This document shows, piece by piece, positions 44,024-52,086 of a DNA stretch of 64,000 nucleotides. The DNA lies in NCBI RefSeq assembly GCF_947503705.1, contig NZ_CANNES010000003.1, positions 62,001-126,000 on the forward strand, written 5' to 3'. The notes below the pieces were generated by a model. It saw only the letters and a list, made by a program, of their open reading frames with translations. It made no database searches and was not told the origin of the DNA. The DNA is from an uncultured Tateyamaria sp. (GTDB taxonomy: Bacteria > Pseudomonadota > Alphaproteobacteria > Rhodobacterales > Rhodobacteraceae). The translations under genes were made by a program, and so were the position numbers. Position 1 is the stretch's first letter, and each line of letters starts with the position of its first letter.

Positions 44024-44052
44024 GGCGTATGCCTCAGGTTGTGCGCTGTCCA

Positions 44053-44066
44053 GTGCATGCATGCAC
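44053..44066. promoter_or_regulatory. 14-base perfect palindrome between the MFS gene and pccB
   Basis: GTGCATGCATGCAC, strictly alternating purine and pyrimidine, 30 bases before the MFS start codon. It is next to the TTTGCA cluster and could be a second operator. Confidence 0.45.
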
Positions 44067-44078
44067 AGGGGGTCGTGC

Positions 44079-44126
44079 TTTGCATATTTGCAGTTTGCAA
44101 AAGCGTATCTGCATAGGGTTTGCAAA
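44079..44126. promoter_or_regulatory. PccR box cluster upstream of pccB
   Basis: TTTGCA units at 44079-44084, 44087-44092, 44094-44099 and 44119-44124; the last two extend to the palindrome TTTGCAAA (44094-44101 and 44119-44126). They end 70 bases before the pccB start. The same units occur in front of pccR and not in front of scpA. Confidence 0.7.
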
Positions 44127-44195
44127 TATGCTCAATGGCCATTCCCGCAAGCGCATTCCGTCTATATGCTGGCCCAAACCATCAGCGGGGCGACC

Positions 44196-45728
44196 ATGAA
44201 AGATATCTTGACCGAACTTGAGGCGCGACGCGCCGGCGCACGTCTGGGCGGCGGGCAAAAACGGATCGACGCACAGCATGGTCGCGGCAAGCTGACCGCG
44301 CGCGAGCGTATCGAACTGCTGCTGGACGAGGACTCGTTCGAAGAATTCGATATGTTTGTCACCCACCGCTGCACTGATTTCGGGATGGAGGAGCAAAAAC
44401 CCGCAGGCGACGGTGTGGTTACAGGATGGGGCACCATCAATGGGCGTATGGTCTATGTGTTCAGCCAGGACTTTACCGTGCTTGGCGGGTCGGTGTCGGC
44501 CACACACGCCTCCAAGATCTGCAAGATCATGGATATGGCGGTCGAGAACGGCGCGCCGGTTATTGGTATCAACGACTCCGGTGGCGCGCGTATTCAGGAA
44601 GGTGTCGACAGCTTGGCGGGCTATGGCGAGGTGTTCCAGCGCAACGTGATTGCCTCGGGCGTCGTGCCACAGATCAGCGTTATCATGGGCCCCTGTGCGG
44701 GTGGTGCCGTCTACAGCCCAGCGATGACCGACTTCATCTTTATGGTCAAAGACAGCTCTTACATGTTCGTGACCGGCCCCGACGTGGTCAAGACAGTGAC
44801 CAACGAACAGGTCACCGCTGAAGAGTTGGGCGGGGCCACGACCCATACCCGCAAATCCTCCGTGGCCGACGCCGCGTTTGAAAACGATGTTGAGGCGCTG
44901 GCTGAGGTCCGCCGCCTCGTTGACTTCCTACCCGCGAACAATCGCGAAAATCCGCCTGTTCGTCCATTCTTTGACGAGCCGAACCGCGTGGAAACCAGCC
45001 TCGACACCCTGATCCCCGACAACCCCAACAGCCCTTACGACATGAAAGAGCTGATTACCAAGCTGGCGGATGAGGGCGATTTCTACGAACTGCAGGAAGA
45101 GTTTGCCAAGAACATCATCACAGGGTTCATCCGTCTAGAGGGACAGACCGTGGGTGTCGTGGCGAACCAGCCCATGGTCCTGGCGGGCGTTCTGGACATC
45201 GACAGCGCGCGCAAGGCCGCCCGTTTTGTCCGCTTCTGCGACTGTTTTGACATCCCGATCCTGACACTGATCGACGTGCCCGGGTTTCTGCCCGGCACCA
45301 CGCAGGAATATGGCGGCGTGATCAAGCACGGGGCCAAGCTGCTCTTTGCCTATGCCGAGGCGACGGTGCCCAAAGTGACGGTGATCACCCGCAAAGCCTA
45401 TGGCGGTGCCTATGTTGTGATGGCCTCCAAGCATCTGCGCGCCGATTTCAATTATGCCTGGCCCACGGCCGAGATTGCGGTGATGGGTGCCAAAGGTGCG
45501 ACCGAAATCATCCACCGCGCCGACCTTGGTGATGCCGAAAAAATCGCACAGCACACGGCGGATTACGAGGACCGGTTCGCGAACCCCTTTGTGGCTGCTG
45601 AACGCGGGTTCATCGACGAGGTGATCCAGCCGCGATCCACGCGTAAACGGGTCAGTCGGGCCTTTGCATCGCTGCGGAAAAAATCGGCGAAGATGCCATG
45701 GAAAAAGCATGACAATATTCCGTTGTGA
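44196..45728 (+). CDS. pccB: propionyl-CoA carboxylase beta subunit (carboxyltransferase)
   Basis: A 510-residue carboxyltransferase that transfers CO2 from biotin to propionyl-CoA, giving methylmalonyl-Co[21 protein letters not shown] and [17 protein letters not shown] form the N-terminal acyl-CoA site; [20 protein letters not shown] and [17 protein letters not shown] form the C-terminal biotin site. Full length. ATG 44196 follows GCGGGGCGACC, a weak ribosome site. The subunit acts in the cytoplasm with PccA, 3.6 kb downstream. Confidence 0.96.
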   Translation: MKDILTELEARRAGARLGGGQKRIDAQHGRGKLTARERIELLLDEDSFEEFDMFVTHRCTDFGMEEQKPAGDGVVTGWGTINGRMVYVFSQDFTVLGGSVSATHASKICKIMDMAVENGAPVIGINDSGGARIQEGVDSLAGYGEVFQRNVIASGVVPQISVIMGPCAGGAVYSPAMTDFIFMVKDSSYMFVTGPDVVKTVTNEQVTAEELGGATTHTRKSSVADAAFENDVEALAEVRRLVDFLPANNRENPPVRPFFDEPNRVETSLDTLIPDNPNSPYDMKELITKLADEGDFYELQEEFAKNIITGFIRLEGQTVGVVANQPMVLAGVLDIDSARKAARFVRFCDCFDIPILTLIDVPGFLPGTTQEYGGVIKHGAKLLFAYAEATVPKVTVITRKAYGGAYVVMASKHLRADFNYAWPTAEIAVMGAKGATEIIHRADLGDAEKIAQHTADYEDRFANPFVAAERGFIDEVIQPRSTRKRVSRAFASLRKKSAKMPWKKHDNIPL

Positions 45729-45772
45729 TGTCCGTTCAGCGCCCTGAAAAGACCGTCATCTGGGAGAGTATC

Positions 45773-46234
45773 GTGAGAGTTTTAGCCGTTATTCTATTTA
45801 TGATCTGTGCGTTGCCTGCGGTTGCCCAACAAGAGCGGGAATGTCGCGGCAAACAACCATTTGACCTTGGGGACGGGGTATCAGGGTGTTTGCTGGATGT
45901 CGGGACAAACGAGATCAGTACTACGCGTACCCGTGATGACGGCGCGAGTTCTTCGACACGCGATAACGTCGCGGGACAGATCCGAGTCCTGATGTTTGGT
46001 GCCCACGACAGCTCCAGGCGTGTCATAAACAGGCGGATCACGGCAGTGTGCAATGCGTTCTTACCGACATTGCAGACAGAACTTGTGGGCGCGAGTTTTC
46101 ACCAAGTTGTCGTGGTAATGATTTGGCCGCGTGTCGCCAACACCGGCACATTCGTGCCTGTGGAGCAGTCCAAAGTAGACGTCCAAGCGGCCTATAGCAG
46201 CGCAAGATGTCGTGGCGTGAGACACTTCGGATAA
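45773..46234 (+). CDS. small secreted protein of unknown function
   Basis: A 153-residue protein with a signal peptide (RVLAVILFMICALPAVAQ, cleavage near residue 19) and three or four Cys in the mature part. I do not recognise a family. The GTG start at 45773 has GGAG at 45762-45765. An ATG at 45728 that overlaps the pccB stop (TGATG) would add 15 residues before the signal sequence and cannot be excluded. Confidence 0.6.
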   Translation: MRVLAVILFMICALPAVAQQERECRGKQPFDLGDGVSGCLLDVGTNEISTTRTRDDGASSSTRDNVAGQIRVLMFGAHDSSRRVINRRITAVCNAFLPTLQTELVGASFHQVVVVMIWPRVANTGTFVPVEQSKVDVQAAYSSARCRGVRHFG

Positions 46235-46311
46235 GGATTGAGCCAGACCAGCATCCATGTGGACCGGTTCCATCGGCATGTGGATGCACCGGCAAAGAAA
46301 GACTGTTGCAA

Positions 46312-46704
46312 ATGCCTGACTTCCACCTCCTCTCAAACGGCCCTCGCCCTGTCGCGCCATTCTCCCATGCCGTGGAAACGGACGGCTGGGTGATCCTGAC
46401 CGGGCAGATGCCGACCGATCCGGAAGCCCCCGATGCGCCGCTTCCCGAGGGCGTCGCGGCGCAGACGCGCCGCGTTATGGACAATCTGGAGCTTATCCTG
46501 AACGGCCTTGGCCTCGACCTGAGCCATGTCTTGCAATGCCGTGCGTATTTGACGGAGTTCGAGCGGGACTATGCGGCCTTTAATGAGACCTATCAGACCT
46601 ACTTTCCCGAAGATCGCCGCCCCGCCCGCACCACCATCGGCGTGACCGCCCTCGCGGTCGGCGCGCTGGTTGAAATCGACTGCATCGCAAAGCGCCCGAC
46701 ATGA
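46312..46704 (+). CDS. RidA-family (YjgF/YER057c/UK114) protein
   Basis: A 130-residue trimeric imine/enamine deaminase-type protein. PVAPFSHAVETDGWVILTGQ is the family start, and NLELILNGLGLDLSHVLQCR and RPARTTIGVTALAVGALVEI (the Arg and Glu of the active site) follow. It may remove reactive enamines or act on a related compound. The stop overlaps the next start (ATGA). Confidence 0.88.
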   Translation: MPDFHLLSNGPRPVAPFSHAVETDGWVILTGQMPTDPEAPDAPLPEGVAAQTRRVMDNLELILNGLGLDLSHVLQCRAYLTEFERDYAAFNETYQTYFPEDRRPARTTIGVTALAVGALVEIDCIAKRPT

Positions 46705-47039
46705 GCAACGGTTGGCATATCATCCAAAGCGAGGGCAGCCTGACCCTGTCGCGCCGCCTGCCGCCGCGCTTTGATTTTGCCGTGCAGACTGAGCTTCCTC
46801 AGGGCAATCCACGCCGTCTGGCCCATCAAATCCGCCAAGATCTTTGGCGGGCGCTGCAAGACGTCCGAGGGTTCTCGCCAGTGGTGCAACTGGATCAGAC
46901 GCCCGGGGGCTGGACCGTAACGGCTGGTGGACGCGCCTCGGGCAAGATCGCGGCCGCAATCCAGGCCAAGGCCAATGCAGTCCTTGAACACCCAGGCAAC
47001 CGTGCCCGGTGGCTGCGCCATGCAAGGATCACGCCATGA
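46701..47039 (+). CDS. unknown protein, coupled to RidA and cupin genes
   Basis: A 112-residue soluble protein with no signal peptide. SEGSLTLSRRLPPRFDFAVQ and RRLAHQIRQDLWRALQDVRG are its main features. It overlaps the RidA-like gene upstream and the cupin gene downstream by four bases each, so all three are made from one message in fixed ratio. I do not recognise the family. Confidence 0.7.
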   Translation: MSNGWHIIQSEGSLTLSRRLPPRFDFAVQTELPQGNPRRLAHQIRQDLWRALQDVRGFSPVVQLDQTPGGWTVTAGGRASGKIAAAIQAKANAVLEHPGNRARWLRHARITP

Positions 47040-47431
47040 GCCTTTGGAAAAACCAGTCTTTCACAATCGCCCATGCCGATGATGGGAAATTTGAGGGGGC
47101 TGGGCTGCGCCCGTTTTTCGAATACCGCCAGCTCGGCATCGCCGAGGCCACGAAGGGTACTTATGGTGCGCACGTGATCCGAGCCGTGCCGGGAATGGAA
47201 AGCCCCGGCACCTGGCACACCCACGATCTGGAGTTCCAGATGGTCTATGTCACCCAAGGTTGGGTCGCTTTCGAATATGAAGGGCAGGGTGAACATACGC
47301 TGCGGTCTGGGTCCTGCGTGTTGCAGCCACCGGGGATCAAACATCGCGAAGTGCGCCATTCCGATGACATGGAACTGCTTGAAATCACGTCGCCTGCCGT
47401 ATTTGAAACAACCGAAACCGTTGCACCATGA
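47036..47431 (+). CDS. cupin-domain protein
   Basis: A 131-residue single cupin. ESPGTWHTHDLEFQMVYVTQG holds the His-His-Glu metal motif and LRSGSCVLQPPGIKHREVRH the second His. It may bind a metal and a small substrate. ATG 47036 overlaps the stop of the previous gene by four bases. Confidence 0.85.
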   Translation: MSLWKNQSFTIAHADDGKFEGAGLRPFFEYRQLGIAEATKGTYGAHVIRAVPGMESPGTWHTHDLEFQMVYVTQGWVAFEYEGQGEHTLRSGSCVLQPPGIKHREVRHSDDMELLEITSPAVFETTETVAP

Positions 47432-47919
47432 TGACCAATCATGTTAACCGCTTGCAACTGCAGACAGTGCGCCGGTTTTCCGCGCGCGCCGCAGCCCCGG
47501 AGGGAGGAGCCGGACGCCAGCAATGGCGCGGGTTCCGGGGCTGCGCTTTTATTACCGCGATCCTAACGGCTCCCCTGATGGCAACAGCCCAGACGGTGCC
47601 GTCCGGGCAACCCCTGACCTTGACCGAGGTTCTGCAAGACAGTGTTGGCAACGAGGCTTGGCTCCGTTTCCGCTTTGTGGCACCGCAGATCGCACGGGAC
47701 GCGGCTGCAATAACCTATGCACAAGCCGAAGGCGATTTCGTGCATCTGTGTGACAGCGTGGCGCGCCCCTATATGGCGGAATTTGCCCTGTCTGCGGATG
47801 TGATTGTCATCACCCTGATGGATCGCCCTGTCGCCTTTGGTTCGCCCGATCCCGAGGCCACACAGTTTATCGAAGCGTTCCGAATTGTGGATAACGCCTG
47901 TATCTGGGATGAATTCTGA
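47428..47919 (+). CDS. DUF6497-type secreted protein
   Basis: A 163-residue protein. After a hydrophobic segment (CAFITAILTAPLMATAQT) the mature part has VPSGQPLTLTEVLQDSVGNE, WLRFRFVAPQIARD, LCDSVARPYMAEF, MDRPVAFGSPDPEATQF and a final CIWDEF, all of which I associate with DUF6497 of Rhodobacterales. Function unknown. The N-terminal 37 residues before the hydrophobic part are unusual and contain an 11-base inverted repeat (47490-47500/47535-47545); the true start may be GTG 47467. Confidence 0.72.
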   Translation: MMTNHVNRLQLQTVRRFSARAAAPEGGAGRQQWRGFRGCAFITAILTAPLMATAQTVPSGQPLTLTEVLQDSVGNEAWLRFRFVAPQIARDAAAITYAQAEGDFVHLCDSVARPYMAEFALSADVIVITLMDRPVAFGSPDPEATQFIEAFRIVDNACIWDEF

Positions 47920-48109
47920 TGGTGTTAAGGCAAACAGCCTCTCGGGAACCATATGCGGCTTTGCGGCCACAAACCGCGCAAGCCTTTGCGGACCCATATC
48001 TTTTCGCCCGAAAATCCCGTATGGATGGCGCAAGGAGCTCCCAAGGCTCCGTTACCTCGCATCGGGCGGGCCGCCGCGCGCGCCTCAAAGTTGACTACAG
48101 GAGAGACAG

Positions 48110-48253
48110 ATGTCGAAGAGCATCAAAGTGTTGGGCCTCGTTAGCCTCATGGTTCTGGTCGCCGCATGCGGCCGCAACAATCAAGAAGAATTTGTGGTTG
48201 TCGATCCCGAGCCCATCAGCGTTGAGCCCGTCCACACCGGCAAGTTCAAGTAA
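48110..48253 (+). CDS. small lipoprotein (47 residues)
   Basis: A 47-residue protein: signal peptide with lipobox VAAC at about residues 17-20 (SLMVLVAACGRN), then a short acidic tail ending HTGKFK. AGGAGAG at 48099-48105 is a good ribosome site. It is too short for many gene finders. A hairpin directly follows its stop. Similar tiny lipoproteins occur beside pcc genes in related bacteria, as far as I recall. Confidence 0.7.
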   Translation: MSKSIKVLGLVSLMVLVAACGRNNQEEFVVVDPEPISVEPVHTGKFK

Positions 48254-48259
48254 TACCAC

Positions 48260-48283
48260 AGGGCGGGCGCCAGAGCCCGCCCT
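48260..48283. terminator. hairpin after the small lipoprotein gene
   Basis: AGGGCGGGC (48260-48268) pairs with GCCCGCCCT (48275-48283), loop of 6, six bases after the stop codon. No T-tract follows. Confidence 0.6.
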
Positions 48284-48313
48284 GACACACCGCCTCTTCG
48301 CGGAGGCCAGCCC

Positions 48314-48670
48314 ATGCTAAAACACCGCGGATTTCCGGGCCGATTGGCCGGAACAGATTTCCAATTCACCATCCGACGTCCGAACCCCAAGGGGGTCACC
48401 GCGATCACGCGGCGCGAGCGCTTTTCCGACCGTCGCCCGGCGGACAAACGCGCCGATGCCGCCTTTTTCGCGGCGCTTTGGGCGCAGTTCGGGGATGAAC
48501 CGTTTGAGCGCGGCAACCTGGATGCCGGCCGTTTGTCGTGGCTTTTTGGTCGCGAGGTTATTGCGGCCACCGACCCCTTTGACCCGGCTGATTACGAGGC
48601 CCTTCTGGTCATAAACGAGCCTTTGGCCCGCGCCAGCTTTCCTGACGCGTTCGAGGAGGACTGGACATGA
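48314..48670 (+). CDS. conserved unknown protein in the pcc locus
   Basis: A 118-residue soluble protein with a basic N-terminal half (FTIRRPNPKGVTAITRRERF) and an acidic C-terminal half ending FPDAFEEDWT. No signal peptide or known motif. The start at 48314 is supported by coding character; GGAGG lies at 48301-48305. Confidence 0.65.
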   Translation: MLKHRGFPGRLAGTDFQFTIRRPNPKGVTAITRRERFSDRRPADKRADAAFFAALWAQFGDEPFERGNLDAGRLSWLFGREVIAATDPFDPADYEALLVINEPLARASFPDAFEEDWT

Positions 48671-49028
48671 CGGCTGCCCCCGCCATCGGCACGTTTTTGC
48701 CAGAGAGTTCCCGGATGTGGCGAAACCCGGCTCATTTCTCGGGCGCTTTGAAACGGGGCTTTGCGTGGCTGACCTGCGCGTGCCAACGTGATGACACAGC
48801 ATCGGCTTCCCCAAGTCCTGCCGGTGCTGAGTACCATTTCCGTACCCCTTCCCCTGGCGGGCAGCAGACACCTGTCGGTGCCCTGCTGCCCGTCTCTTTT
48901 CGTACAAAAACAATGGCTTGGCGGATTATTGCGCGAAATCGCATGTCGTTCGATTGCGATTTGCAGGAACCCTTGGACGTGGCAAGCGTTAGCGACGCAG
49001 ACCACGGATCAAAACAAGGAGCAGTCCC
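48671..49028 (+). other. 358-base region without a supported gene
   Basis: An open frame runs through it but its translation has no protein character. It contains the hairpin CGGGCAGCAG (48858-48867) / CTGCTGCCCG (48883-48892) followed by TCTCTTTT, a convincing terminator. The region may be a long 3' end of the preceding gene or a small RNA. The last 40 bases hold the ribosome site of the next lipoprotein gene. Confidence 0.6.
48858..48900 (+). terminator. rho-independent terminator
   Basis: Ten-base perfect stem (48858-48867/48883-48892), loop of 15, then TCTCTTTT. It is 188 bases past the nearest stop codon. Confidence 0.75.
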
Positions 49029-49235
49029 ATGCGCATCAAATCAACAACCCTTGCGGCCACCATCGCTCTGGCAGGCCTTGCGGCTTGTGGGGACACAGTG
49101 GGCGAACAAGCTGTCATTGGCGGCGCGGTTGGTGCCGGTGCCGCAGCCGTCACAAGCGGTAGCGTCGTCACAGGTGCGGCCGTCGGCGCGGCTGGCAATC
49201 TGCTCTACTGCGAGCTCAACCCCGGCAAATGCTGA
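49029..49235 (+). CDS. small glycine-rich lipoprotein
   Basis: A 68-residue protein with lipobox LAAC at about residues 17-20 (IALAGLAACGDT), then a Gly/Ala zipper-like segment (GGAVGAGAAAVTSGSVVTG) and an end with two Cys (LLYCELNPGKC). It resembles glycine-zipper outer-membrane lipoproteins. AAGGAG at 49016-49021 is a good ribosome site. It lies 104 bases before pccA, with a terminator between. Confidence 0.8.
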   Translation: MRIKSTTLAATIALAGLAACGDTVGEQAVIGGAVGAGAAAVTSGSVVTGAAVGAAGNLLYCELNPGKC

Positions 49236-49276
49236 CACACAAGCGCGTCTGACGCGCTTCCATCCACACTTGATAG

Positions 49277-49310
49277 ACTCCGTTCGGCAGGTGGCCGGGC
49301 GGAGTTTTTG
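49277..49310 (+). terminator. terminator between the lipoprotein gene and pccA
   Basis: ACTCCG (49277-49282) pairs with CGGAGT (49300-49305), with further pairing possible inside, followed by TTTTG. It is 41 bases after the lipoprotein stop and 30 before pccA. Confidence 0.65.
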
Positions 49311-49339
49311 CGTTCTGACGACACTCAAAGAGAGGCCCC

Positions 49340-51385
49340 ATGTTTGAAAAACTGCTAATCGCCAACCGGGGCGAAATCGCCTGCCGGGTTATCAAGACTG
49401 CGCGCAAGATGGGGATTTCCACTGTCGCGATCTATTCCGATGCGGATGCCAAGGCGTTGCATGTGCAGATGGCGGATGAGGCGATCCATATCGGCCCACC
49501 CCCTGCCAACCAGTCTTATATCGTCATTGACAAGGTGATGGACGCGATCAAGGCCTCTGGCGCGCAGGCCGTGCATCCCGGTTATGGTTTTCTGAGTGAA
49601 AACAGCAAATTCGCCGAGGCTCTTGAGGCGCAGGGCGTCGCCTTTGTCGGCCCACCCGTGGGGGCGATTGAAAAGATGGGTGACAAGATCACCTCGAAGA
49701 AGATCGCTCAAGAGGCGGGCGTGAGCACCGTGCCCGGCTATATGGGCCTGATCGAGGACGCGGACGAAGCCGTCAAAATCTCGAATGAGATTGGCTATCC
49801 GGTGATGCTCAAGGCCTCTGCCGGCGGTGGCGGCAAGGGCATGCGGATCGCCTGGACGGATGACGAGGCCCGCGAGGGGTTTCAAAGCTCAAAGAACGAG
49901 GCGGCCAACAGCTTTGGGGATGACCGAATTTTCATCGAAAAATTCGTGACCCAGCCCCGCCACATTGAAATTCAGGTACTCTGTGACAGCCACGGCAATG
50001 GGATTTACCTTGGCGAGCGCGAATGTTCGATCCAGCGCCGCAACCAAAAGGTTGTCGAAGAGGCACCCAGCCCCTTCCTCGACGAGGCGACCCGCCGCGC
50101 GATGGGTGAGCAGGCCGTGGCCCTGGCCCAGGCGGTCGATTACGCCAGCGCAGGCACCGTTGAATTTATCGTGGACGGCGACAAAAACTTCTACTTCCTG
50201 GAAATGAACACCCGACTTCAAGTGGAACATCCGGTTACTGAACTCATCACCGGCGTGGACCTGGTGGAGCAGATGATCCGCGTGGCCGCAGGCGAAAAGC
50301 TCAGCATCACGCAGGACGACGTGACCTTGACGGGTTGGGCCATCGAAAACCGGCTTTATGCCGAGGACCCATATCGCGGCTTTCTACCGTCCATCGGCCG
50401 TCTGACCCGATATCGGCCCCCGTCCGAGGTCGCCTCTGGCCCGCTGTTGGACACCGGCAAGTGGCAGGGCGATGCACCCGCAGGCCCCACTGCTGTACGC
50501 AATGACACCGGCGTCTATGAGGGCGGCGAGATCAGCATGTACTATGACCCGATGATAGCCAAGCTTTGCACCTGGGGCCCGGATCGGGCCACGGCGATTG
50601 AGGCGATGCGCGTGGCACTCGACAGTTTCGAGGTTGAAGGGATCGGCCACAACCTGCCCTTCCTAAGCGCGGTCATGGATCATCCTATCTTTATCGCGGG
50701 CGACATGACCACCGCCTTTATCGAAGAGCAATATCCCGACGGCTTCGAGGGTGTGACCCTGTCGGACACCGACCTGCAACGTGTGGCAGCCGCCTGTGCC
50801 GCAATGCACCGGGTGGCCGAGATCCGCCGCGCACGTGTGTCGGGCCGCATGGACAACCACGAGCGCAAAGTCGGCTCGGACTGGAATGTCTCTGTGCAGG
50901 GGGTGTCGTTTGATGTTGTGATTGCGGCCGATACCGCCGGGGCGACGGTCAGCTTTGATGATGGCACGTCTTTGCGGGTGACGGGCGATTGGACGCCGGG
51001 GGATCAACTGGCGGTGATGTCGGTGGATGATGCGCCCTTGGTACTGAAAGTCGGCAAAGTATCAGGCGGCTTCCGTATCCGAACGCGCGGAGCGGACCTC
51101 AAGGTGCATGTGCGCACCCCGCGCCAGGCCGAATTGGCCCGGCTCATGCCAGAGAAAACGGCGCCAGACACGTCCAAGATGCTGCTTTGCCCGATGCCGG
51201 GTCTGGTCGTCAAACTGGACGTGGCCGAAGGCGACGAAGTGCAGGAGGGCCAGGTGCTTTGTACCATCGAGGCGATGAAGATGGAAAACATCCTGCGCGC
51301 CGAGAAGAAAGGTGTCGTGTCCAAGATCAACGCAGGTGCAGGCGACAGTCTGGCCGTTGACGACGTGATCATGGAATTCGAGTGA
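49340..51385 (+). CDS. pccA: propionyl-CoA carboxylase alpha subunit (biotin carboxylase/BCCP)
   Basis: A 681-residue biotin-dependent subunit. The biotin carboxylase domain covers about 1-450 (LIANRGEIACRVIKTARKMG, LKASAGGGGKGMRIAW, FLEMNTRLQVEHPVTE), a BT linker domain about 460-600, and the biotinyl domain the C-terminus. CTIEAMKMENILRAE gives the biotinylated Lys647, 34 residues from the end as usual. With PccB it carboxylates propionyl-CoA. The ribosome site GAGAGG at 49330-49335 is good. Confidence 0.96.
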   Translation: MFEKLLIANRGEIACRVIKTARKMGISTVAIYSDADAKALHVQMADEAIHIGPPPANQSYIVIDKVMDAIKASGAQAVHPGYGFLSENSKFAEALEAQGVAFVGPPVGAIEKMGDKITSKKIAQEAGVSTVPGYMGLIEDADEAVKISNEIGYPVMLKASAGGGGKGMRIAWTDDEAREGFQSSKNEAANSFGDDRIFIEKFVTQPRHIEIQVLCDSHGNGIYLGERECSIQRRNQKVVEEAPSPFLDEATRRAMGEQAVALAQAVDYASAGTVEFIVDGDKNFYFLEMNTRLQVEHPVTELITGVDLVEQMIRVAAGEKLSITQDDVTLTGWAIENRLYAEDPYRGFLPSIGRLTRYRPPSEVASGPLLDTGKWQGDAPAGPTAVRNDTGVYEGGEISMYYDPMIAKLCTWGPDRATAIEAMRVALDSFEVEGIGHNLPFLSAVMDHPIFIAGDMTTAFIEEQYPDGFEGVTLSDTDLQRVAAACAAMHRVAEIRRARVSGRMDNHERKVGSDWNVSVQGVSFDVVIAADTAGATVSFDDGTSLRVTGDWTPGDQLAVMSVDDAPLVLKVGKVSGGFRIRTRGADLKVHVRTPRQAELARLMPEKTAPDTSKMLLCPMPGLVVKLDVAEGDEVQEGQVLCTIEAMKMENILRAEKKGVVSKINAGAGDSLAVDDVIMEFE

Positions 51386-51390
51386 TTTTC

Positions 51391-51467
51391 ACAGCAGACA
51401 TAAGCGTGCCGCACCTTGCGGATGTGGAGGCGGGGTTAACGCCGCCTTGTCGGCTTATGTCTGCTGT
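51391..51467. terminator. bidirectional terminator between pccA and a DUF4174 gene
   Basis: ACAGCAGACATAAGC (51391-51405) pairs perfectly with GCTTATGTCTGCTGT (51453-51467), and the inner part holds a further GGCG/CGCC helix. It fills the gap between the two convergent stop codons exactly (pccA ends at 51385, the other at 51468). Confidence 0.8.
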
Positions 51468-51920
51468 TTATCCTTCCGGATCGACCCGGCGGTCTCGTAT
51501 TTCGCGTTGGCGCATGGGCATTTTGTCAATGGTGCGTGACAATTCGCGGACATCCCAGGGGAAGGGTTTGCGCAACTTCACGCCCCCATCCTTGCCAATC
51601 AGCACCAGCATGAACCCACGGGGCCGTAGTTTTTCGCGCAGCGGACCCACCGCTTGGGGGTCGGTATCGACCAGAACAACCACATCCCGTTCGGCCAGAT
51701 CATCGGCCCGGTCGCGCAGATATTCCATCTGTAGGCTGAAATTGGGGTCATTCGGGCTGTCAGCAAAGACGATGATTGGCCGCTTTTCCCAGACAAATTG
51801 CGTCAAATCGCTCACATCCGTGTCGACATACACGAATGGGTCGGCGGCTCCAGGCTCATCGGCTGCCTGTGCTGCGACCCCGAAAAAACTCGCTAGAACA
51901 ATGGGTAAAAGCTGTTTCAT
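51468..51920 (-). CDS. DUF4174-type secreted protein
   Basis: A 150-residue protein with a signal peptide (MKQLLPIVLASFFGVAAQA). The mature part is a thioredoxin-like fold without Cys: RPIIVFADSPNDPNFSLQ, then FMLVLIGKDGGVKLRKP, typical of DUF4174. Probably periplasmic, function unknown. ATG 51920 has GGAGG about six bases upstream. Confidence 0.8.
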   Translation of the reverse strand: MKQLLPIVLASFFGVAAQAADEPGAADPFVYVDTDVSDLTQFVWEKRPIIVFADSPNDPNFSLQMEYLRDRADDLAERDVVVLVDTDPQAVGPLREKLRPRGFMLVLIGKDGGVKLRKPFPWDVRELSRTIDKMPMRQREIRDRRVDPEG

Positions 51921-52086
51921 GCATCCTCCTGCTGGGTGCAATGTAGAAGGTTTTTTGCCAATTGCGACGGGTCCTCGCGTCAATTTTAGCATTAATGGGT
52001 CTGCAAGGCCGCATCTGTCACATGTCCGTCGACCCGCGCGCGCCCAAATGCGCGATGCGGGGTTCGTTCAAAAGGACAGGGCTGGC

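Noticed and set aside
48667-49347. Open frame of 226 codons on the plus strand between the unknown pcc-locus gene and pccA
   Set aside because: Its translation is Ser/Gln/Arg-rich without protein character, it crosses a terminator, and it overlaps the well-supported lipoprotein gene at 49029-49235 in another frame.
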